DNA of 64,000 nucleotides, taken from NCBI GenBank assembly GCA_017654935.2, contig CM065710.1:19950656-20014655 (forward strand). Direction: 5' to 3'. Positions within the stretch are counted from its first letter, which is position 1. Every line of letters starts with the position of its first letter. Positions 57,541 to 64,000 of this stretch are shown here, piece by piece. This DNA is from Phymorhynchus buccinoides (Eukaryota; Mollusca; Gastropoda; Neogastropoda; Raphitomidae). The notes below the pieces were generated by a model. That model did not search any database, was not told where the DNA came from, and saw only the letters and a program-made list of their open reading frames with translations. Made by a program: the position numbers and the translations under genes.

Positions 57541-59074
57541 CAAATTTAGAAATATGGGGCTGAATGCAGGAATTGTGACCTAAAACAAAGTCTGAGACTG
57601 GGGAAGATTTTAGGCTCAAACCCCAGACTGATTGTATGCATCTTGCCCCAAGACTAGAATACGCTCACAGACATCCAAACAGTTTTGAAATGATAAACAC
57701 CCGTGAAAGAAAAGGAAAAAACAAAACATTAGAAATATCTGAAAACTTCCATGGAAAATTTCTTTTAACATAATTTTTAATGTTTCAACAAAACAAAAAC
57801 AATCTCATAAACGAAACTCCACAATTATCGTAATAACTGACTTACCAAATGAATAAAACTGTCCTGAACATCATTGGTTTGAATATTAAATATTTTCGGA
57901 CACGAAATGACCATGAGTGCACAAAAACAACTCCATTAATTGCAGTTAAAAAAATCACGTGTTATCCTTAATTCTTGAAAAAGGAAACTTTTGTAGGTGA
58001 GTGAAGCAAAGATTTGTTGAGCACGATGTATCTTCATAAATTATATATAAAAAGAAACTGGACAAATGGACAACACGTTTGCAAAAAAACAACACGTTTA
58101 AAAAATTAAAAAAACGCAGAAATGCCAGCACTGGGAACATTATCAATATAACACTTCTCATTATTCTCTCTCTCCATCACCCCTACCCCCAATCCCCTTT
58201 CAAATTCAACAGAAATGTCATCCTGTGTTGTGAATAAGAAGACCCTTTTGTTCCTTGTTCAGCTCAACCTTGGGGTTTTAAGAAAGGAGCTGCAGTAGTA
58301 CAGCACTAGAATGACTAGATGAAACTTGTTACAGATAAAAGACAAGAAAAGGATGATAGATGAGAAGGAACACAGAGTATTGATGCACCTTTCACTCACA
58401 TATAAGCTTTCTCTTGTTCATTAGTTGTACATGCATTCCTTTTCTCTACAGTATATGTATATTTTCAAACACATTACCAAATTCTAACAGCTCGAGAAAA
58501 TTTAAAACAAGCTAGAATCAACCAATCAAAAACAAACATCAAATAAACACTTTACAAACAGAACTCAACTTAAAGGACTCGTTTAAGCAAATTATTTAGC
58601 TAAAAATATAAATTGCAAATAATCATAGAACAAATTGATTGTAACAATACCTCTGATTTGACAGAATGAGAACTTGAATGATGCAACAATAACCATCACA
58701 ACTATCTGGCTACCACTATCAAGCTTGTTTGCCACGTGAGGACGACCTTGAAATTCACCGAGTTGAATTAGAAAGGTCAGCGTAACTCGGGCAGAACGAG
58801 TGCGGGCAAATAAGTAGTCTAGCATAGAGAACGAACACTCGTGGCAAATGCCCTATTCTTGTGTGGTGGCGACCCAACTTCTATTTACAAAAGTAAAACA
58901 GTGACATTAACTTCCTGACTAAAACATTTTCTTCCTGCATAAATGTTTACATGCTGAAAGTCACCACGCACAACGTAAACCACCTATTGACAAAGAGTTC
59001 ACATAACATTCTTTGTCGCTGATAACTTTGTGTTTGAAAATATGACACATACAAATTGGTTGATCAGTATGAAG
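57541..59074. other. AT-rich unique sequence, no gene recognised
   Basis: About 1.5 kb without a family repeat. It might be a 3' UTR of an unseen gene, but no coding exon or convincing signal supports this. Confidence 0.4.
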
Positions 59075-59282
59075 CAGACCTGTTTACTCTACTCTTTTCG
59101 AGTAGTATTCTACTCAATTTGGACCTCTACTACTCTTAAAAATGGAAAATAATGCTCTAATTACTCATTTTCAGTGAACATTGTTTGATGGTTTAATGAA
59201 GAGGACTACTCATTTCACACCAAAACTACTCATTTCAGCTATCCAGACTACTCAAGACTTGTGTAGGGGGTAAACAGGTCTG
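59075..59282. mobile_element. CAGACCTGTTTAC element
   Basis: CAGACCTGTTTACTCTACTC to GTAAACAGGTCTG; flanks ATGAAG and ATGTAG (five of six match). Confidence 0.92.
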
Positions 59283-59394
59283 ATGTAGGCTAATTTTCAT
59301 CCAAACTTTTAAAACTGAAATCTAAATAACTTTCGTTTGGTTAGGAAAATGGGAATATCCCAGGGAAAAATTATTTTGACGATTGAGATAATGA

Positions 59395-59815
59395 TTAACC
59401 CTTTCGCCGCCAAACATTTTTCAGCAAAAAAATACCATTTAACTTAACTAGGTACAGAAAAAAAGTATCTGCAATATCGTGAATTCCTCTGTGACATAAT
59501 ATGCAACCAGCCATATCCTTACCTCCCAAAATTAAGAAAAACGGGTCTTTGGATAACAGGCCCTGATTTGATGCCTTTTTAGTGACATGGGTGTCAAACC
59601 ATTGTGGCGCCAAAATGCGACATTGGCGGTGAAAGGGTTAATACTGTATTGTACGGACTACAAGGCGCACCTGATTATATTAGGCGCACCCCCAATTTTA
59701 CACAAAATTCAGATTTTGTTACTCTATTTTCTTACTATATTATCAGTCATATTATAAGGCGCAGGGGTCTTACTCTAGGAAAAAAGTATGGACTTATAGT
59801 CCGTAAAATACGATA
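59395..59815. mobile_element. TTAACCCTTTCGCCGCCA element abutting a TACGG-type element
   Basis: 59395-59641 has TTAACCCTTTCGCCGCCAAA and GGCGGTGAAAGGGTTAA. Directly next to it, 59645-59815 runs from TGTACGGACTACAAGGCGC to TAGTCCGTAAAATACGATA. Confidence 0.85.
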
Positions 59816-60575
59816 CTAAATAATAATAATGCCACTCAATTCCAAACACGACTGCCAGATAGCAGAGGGGGCAGTTGCTATTCTGGATGGGTGGGCTAAA
59901 ATTTGTTTACGGCGGTGGTGATGCCTTGCCCAGGGTACATACCCACACTCAATTTTCTGTATTTAGTACACAGTACAGCAACTAACTACCTGGTTTGATT
60001 TTCTGTGAATGGACAATTTGTACAATGCATGAAAGGGTCATTTTCAAAAAGTAAATTTAAAAAACATGGCACATCCTCGCACGGATATGATATACCTATC
60101 CATATCTTTTTTTCCTTCTTTAAAACTGAACATGGCAAAAGCTTCTTTGGGTTTGTTTGCTGCCTGAATCTCCAAACGGAAAACGATGCTTATAAAGAAC
60201 AAAACTACACAAACACAAGAACAGCGACAAACTTCACAAAACTCTCGCTGACTGAGACAATCTATACATTTTTACCACATGAAGGTTTTGTTTCTCATTC
60301 ATATTTCTTCTCACCAAAAATCTTATCCATATTTTTTTAAGCAGTTTTTGACATTACATTTTCTACTGCTTTTTTTTTTTTTTTTTTTTTTGGGGGGGGG
60401 TATTCATTTATTTGTTTATTATTGTAAGCGCTGAGGGCTTGTTTAAAAATAAGCGCATATAAATGCTCATTTAATAATGTTATTATTAAGAAAAGGTCAA
60501 GCACAACACAACTTCAAAGCACAGACGCTCAAAGACATGAGAACACAAAGCGCTGTGCATTCTCAGCCACTGCTT
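59816..60575. other. No gene seen; retrotransposon-like tail
   Basis: 60360-60390 is a T run. 60420-60480 resembles a non-LTR 3' end (GTAAGCGCTGAGGGCTTG, AAGCGCATATAAATGCTC). A 111-codon frame at 60005-60340 has no family features. Confidence 0.45.
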
Positions 60576-60577
60576 CA

Positions 60578-61075
60578 CGGGTGCAACTTTTCCTGCTGTA
60601 CAAGGATTTCCTGTTTCTGTGGATTTTACCACAAAAGGAAGATTCTTATTGTGGTAAATTTGTCAAAACAAGATCTTTGTGTGTCTACTGTATTGTTCAA
60701 ACGCTTTAAAACAAGCATTTGTATAAAATGTGGGAAAAAGCAAACTAAAATACCTTCATAAATCAATTTTTTCTTCAGCTGTAGGGGGACAGTACCCCTG
60801 GCCTTTCAGGGATTTTTCCAGTGATCGCGGTAGGAATTTTGAAAAAGAGTCCCATAAGCGACCATTCACCCAAATACTGGTGTCAAAACTAGTCCCAGGG
60901 AAGCAAAAACCAGCGAAAACTACAGAAACTCACAATATCAAAGTTCCATTTATCAGTTCTAGCAAAACATTGTCAGTCCCTGGGACTGACAGGTCAAAAT
61001 TTTGTCAGTGTTTTGGTTTTGCGATCAGTATTTTACCAGTAAATGCGATCAGTATTTTGTGTAGTTGCACCCATG
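60578..61075. mobile_element. GGGTGCAAC...TTGCACCCATGC element, long relative of 41107
   Basis: GGGTGCAACTTTTCCTGCTG to TTTTGTGTAGTTGCACCCATG. The last ~65 bases are duplicated (61034-61150). Confidence 0.78.
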
Positions 61076-62245
61076 CTGCTTGGTCCCTTCTGTCAGAAGG
61101 GAAATTACCAGTAAATGCGATCAGTATTTTGTGTAGTTGCACCCATGCTGCTTGGTCCCTTCTGTCAGAAGGGAAATTAACATCCAGTGAAAGCCAGAGG
61201 GTACTATTGAACTTCTTTGTTCATTCTGTGGAGGTATCTTCTGGCTTCCAGTTCCACCCTACAAATCATTATCTGTCATATTTCTTTCTGTCAGAAGGGA
61301 AATTAACATCCAGTGAAAGCCAGAGGGTACTATTGAACTTCTTTGTTCATTCTGTGGAGGTATCTTCTGGCTTCCAGTTCCACCCTACAAATCATTATCT
61401 GTCATATTTCTTTCTGTCAGAAGGGACATTAACATCTAGTGAAAGCCAGAGGGTACTATCGAACTTCTTTGTTCATTCTGTGGAGGTATCTTCTGGCTTC
61501 CAGTTCCACCCTACAAATCATTATCTGTCATATTTCTTTCTGTCAGAAGGGAAATTAACATCTAGTGAAAGCCAGAGGGTACTATCAGACTTCTTTGTTC
61601 ATTCTGTGGAGGTATCTTCTGGCTTCCAGTTCCACCCTACAAATCATTATCTGTCATATTTCATTCTGTGGTGGTACGTATCTTCTGGCTTCCACCCTAC
61701 AAATCATTATCTGTCATATTTCATTCTGTGGTGGTACGTATCTTCTGGCTTCCAGTTCCACCCTACAAATCATTATCTGTCATATTTCTTTCTGTCAGAA
61801 GGAAAATTAACATCTAGTGAAAGCCAGAAGGTACTATCATTATCTTCATATTTCATTCTGTGGTGGTACGTATCTTCTGGCTTCCAGTTCCACCCTACAA
61901 ATCATTATCTGTCATATTTCATTCTGTGGTGGTACGTATCTTCTGGCTTCCAGTTCCACCCTACAAATCATTATCTGTCATATTTCATTCTGTGGTGGTA
62001 CGTATCTTCTGGCTTCCACCCTACAAATCATTATCTGTCAATTTCATTCTGTGGTGGTACGTATCTTCTGGCTTCCACCCTACAAATCATTATCTGTTAT
62101 TTCATTCTGTGGTGGTACGTATCTTCTGGCTTTCCACCCTACAAATCATTATCTGTCATATTTCTTTCTGTCAGAAGGAAAATTAACATCTAGTGAAAGC
62201 CAGAAGGTACTATCAGACTTCTTTGTTCATTCTGTGGTGGTGTCT
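61075..62245. repeat. Minisatellite of 129-bp and ~75-bp units
   Basis: Four 129-bp units (TTTCTGTCAGAAGGGAAATT, AACATC, CCTACAAATCATTATCTGTC) are followed by shorter ~60-80-bp derivatives with CATTCTGTGGTGGTACGTAT. As 129 is a multiple of three, a 487-codon frame stays open through it. Confidence 0.93.
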
Positions 62246-62249
62246 TCAG

Positions 62250-62578
62250 GGTCGAGTTTCTCTAGATAATGGTCGCCGCGCGAATAACGCTCACGCCAAA
62301 CGGGGCCTAAGAAACACTTTAGAAAACGTTTGCGGAAAATATTACAAGCTCTTGTCTGATTGGTCAAATTTTTTTTTATTTTAAACAAACTGTAATGGAC
62401 CAATCAACAACAAGAAACGTATTCACCCCCTACTAGTTCCGGATAGTTCGCCGCTTGCTCGGTGTTTGACAAGAACAAAACGCCACGCGAACTATCGGCA
62501 AATGAAGGGTGTTTCTTAGACCGTTTTTGCCGATTTGAGCGAGCGCGACGAAACGTTAGCCCTTGTGAAACGGGCCCC
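62250..62578. mobile_element. Inverted-repeat element inserted in the minisatellite
   Basis: AACGGGGCCTAAGAAACACT near the left and AGGGTGTTTCTTAGACC near the right are inverted. It also has GAAACGGGCCCC and inner GATTGGTCAAATT/GGACCAATC pairs. Minisatellite text (GGCTTCCAGTTCCACCCTAC) resumes after it. Confidence 0.65.
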
Positions 62579-62599
62579 TGGCTTCCAGTTCCACCCTAC

Positions 62600-63149
62600 A
62601 AATTATTATCTGTCATATATCTTTAACAAAAAACAAATATGGAATGCTTTGAGAGAGGTATTATATATTATACTACATAGAGCAACTTTTATTCACATAT
62701 ATTAAGCCATTATTTTTTTAAATTTCCTTTTTAAAAAGAAAAAGAGAAAAAACAAAAACAACTTGCACTGAACTGAAATACAACAACAAACACGAATGAT
62801 GGTTCTCGTCTGTAACTATTTTGAATCACTCACACCATGAAATGACCACAACAGGACAACTTCGATGAAATAAACCTCTTTTCTTTTGTTTTTTTGCGTG
62901 CTTAATGTCACAAATTTCACTATAAGTGTGCATGATTTACAAAAAGCTACACAAAGAAATTCAAACACAGTATCAATAACGCGTATGGTTTTTTTTTTTT
63001 TTACAAATGGCATATATAATAAACCTGTTCGTGATGATTTGATTGACGTTGATCAGATTTTGAGCAATTTGTTCCCACATGAAGAATTCCAAGATGCATC
63101 ATCATCATCAAAATGAACCCACAACGCACAGCGTCTAAAGCTACACTAG
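62600..63149. other. No gene seen
   Basis: AT-rich; short overlapping frames on both strands near 62816-63204 have no family features. Confidence 0.4.
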
Positions 63150-63645
63150 GCTGTGTGCACATTAGATCCGCAATCTGCAGGCTCCGTGCGGAAACTTCAT
63201 TCACTTATGGATGGGTGCAATCCCCAAAATGAAAAAAACTGAAAGGCAGGGGTCCAGGGACCCATGGCCCCAGCAGGGTACAGGGGCAGAGCCCCGTCGG
63301 ACGATTCAGGGGGGCAAGTTAAGACTAAAAGAGAGATAACGAGATAGACAGACAGTAATCTTCCAAGATAGAACCACCAAGTTCAAAACGCCCCAAATCG
63401 CTTGTGGTCATTTTTTTTGTTTTTTTTTGTTTATGAATTTTAAAAAAACAGGTTCAGTTTCTGGTAAAATTGAAGATACTGAAATCAGTGTAAAAATGAA
63501 AGAGTAGCGCCCATGCTTATGTAAGAAATAGGCGGATAGGATTGTGGATGGGATTCTGCATCTGCTTATTTCTTGTGGGAAGATAAAGGGGTCTATGGAG
63601 CCTGCGGAGGATTGCGGATCTAATGTGCATGTAGCCTTGGACACT
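63150..63645. mobile_element. GGCTGTGTGCACATTAGATCCGC element split by a GGGTGC element
   Basis: Outer arms GGCTGTGTGCACATTAGATC and GGATCTAATGTGCATGTAGCC are inverted. The insert at 63213-63517 (GATGGGTGCAATCCCCAAAA to GAGTAGCGCCCATG) is bracketed by CTTATG on both sides. Confidence 0.82.
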
Positions 63646-64000
63646 GCAATTTATACAGGCATGGGAATTGATGATTTTCGGAAAAAAACTAGGGGAGAGC
63701 ACTTCGTGAAAATTAGAGTTGATTACCTCGACTTACTCGGTCAAAACCATAGCAACCATGGCGGCGAAGCTTGAAACCGCAGGATGCCAGTCAGCTACTT
63801 TGCAAATTTTTTTTTAATTTTTAGACAAATAAGGGATGGCCAGTTGCTACAAAGTGATAGAACTTCCAAACTGTGACGTAAAAATATAAATTACATCAAA
63901 TTTAGAAGTGACGCACTGCGTTCTACATGCTGTGTGTCTCCTCAAACACACGAAGCGAGGGCTGGGGATTTACCTGACGGTAGAGTAACTTCCTCTGTTT
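63646..64000. other. Window end, no gene recognised
   Basis: Starts with an ACAGGCATGGGAATTG fragment of the element seen at 1609. The small plus frame ending at 63774 lies in that element. Confidence 0.45.

Noticed and set aside
60730..62193. 487-codon frame as a gene
   Set aside because: It is generated by a 129-bp minisatellite whose later part is open in several frames; no start context, splice sites or domain.
63544..63774. 76-codon frame ending HSNHGGEA
   Set aside because: It spans the right arm of one inverted-repeat element and a fragment of another; no splice context.

Overview
The window looks like animal nuclear DNA, most likely lophotrochozoan and probably a gastropod mollusc. 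It has intron-split genes, GT-AG splice sites, a very high load of short inverted-repeat transposons, SINEs and minisatellites, and two scaffold gaps of exactly 500 N (18662-19161, 34598-35097). The taxon is an inference from repeat style only. Most of the sequence is non-coding and nearly all open frames are chance or repeat-born.

Two real genes can be read. On the minus strand, five exons between 34508 and 21845 encode the C-terminal third of an ADAM10/Kuzbanian-type membrane metalloprotease: cysteine-rich region, juxtamembrane stalk, transmembrane helix and basic cytoplasmic tail. The prodomain and catalytic exons are not seen and may lie in or beyond the 34.6-35.1 kb gap. On the plus strand, six exons between 36453 and 51374 encode a complete ornithine decarboxylase antizyme (OAZ). 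It has a TATA box, the conserved +1 programmed frameshift site (UCC UGA U) in exon 2, and a long 3' UTR ending near a poly(A) signal at 54147.

The main surprise is that exon edges of both genes have been copied into tandem arrays. The acceptor plus first ~50 nt of the ADAM10 transmembrane exon is repeated eight more times in the preceding intron. Nearly every copy keeps an open frame that would give the same membrane helix with a short, tail-less end. The acceptor plus the frameshift-site part of OAZ exon 2 is repeated three to four times upstream of the functional exon, and the three better copies each still carry an in-frame UCC UGA U. Smaller partial copies flank OAZ exons 3 and 4 and one ADAM10 exon. 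A 14-bp satellite of about 1.2 kb begins exactly at the ADAM10 stop codon.

Layout: 0-20.6 kb is intergenic and filled with inverted-repeat elements, SINEs and minisatellites; 20.7-21.8 kb is the satellite; 21.8-34.5 kb is ADAM10; 28.4-30.4 kb is a ~70-bp tandem array inside an ADAM10 intron; 29.9-33 kb shows many small indels against related repeats, as in unpolished sequence. From 36.3 to 54.2 kb is OAZ. From 54.2 to 64 kb there is no recognisable gene, only palindromes, minisatellites and transposons.

Several transposon families recur with readable boundaries. They include TTAA-flanked piggyBac-like elements, TA-flanked elements ending CAGTGGAACCTCCC, TACGGTA-ended elements, and a CAGACCTGTTTAC family with 6-bp target duplications, some members of which encode a BED-like zinc finger.
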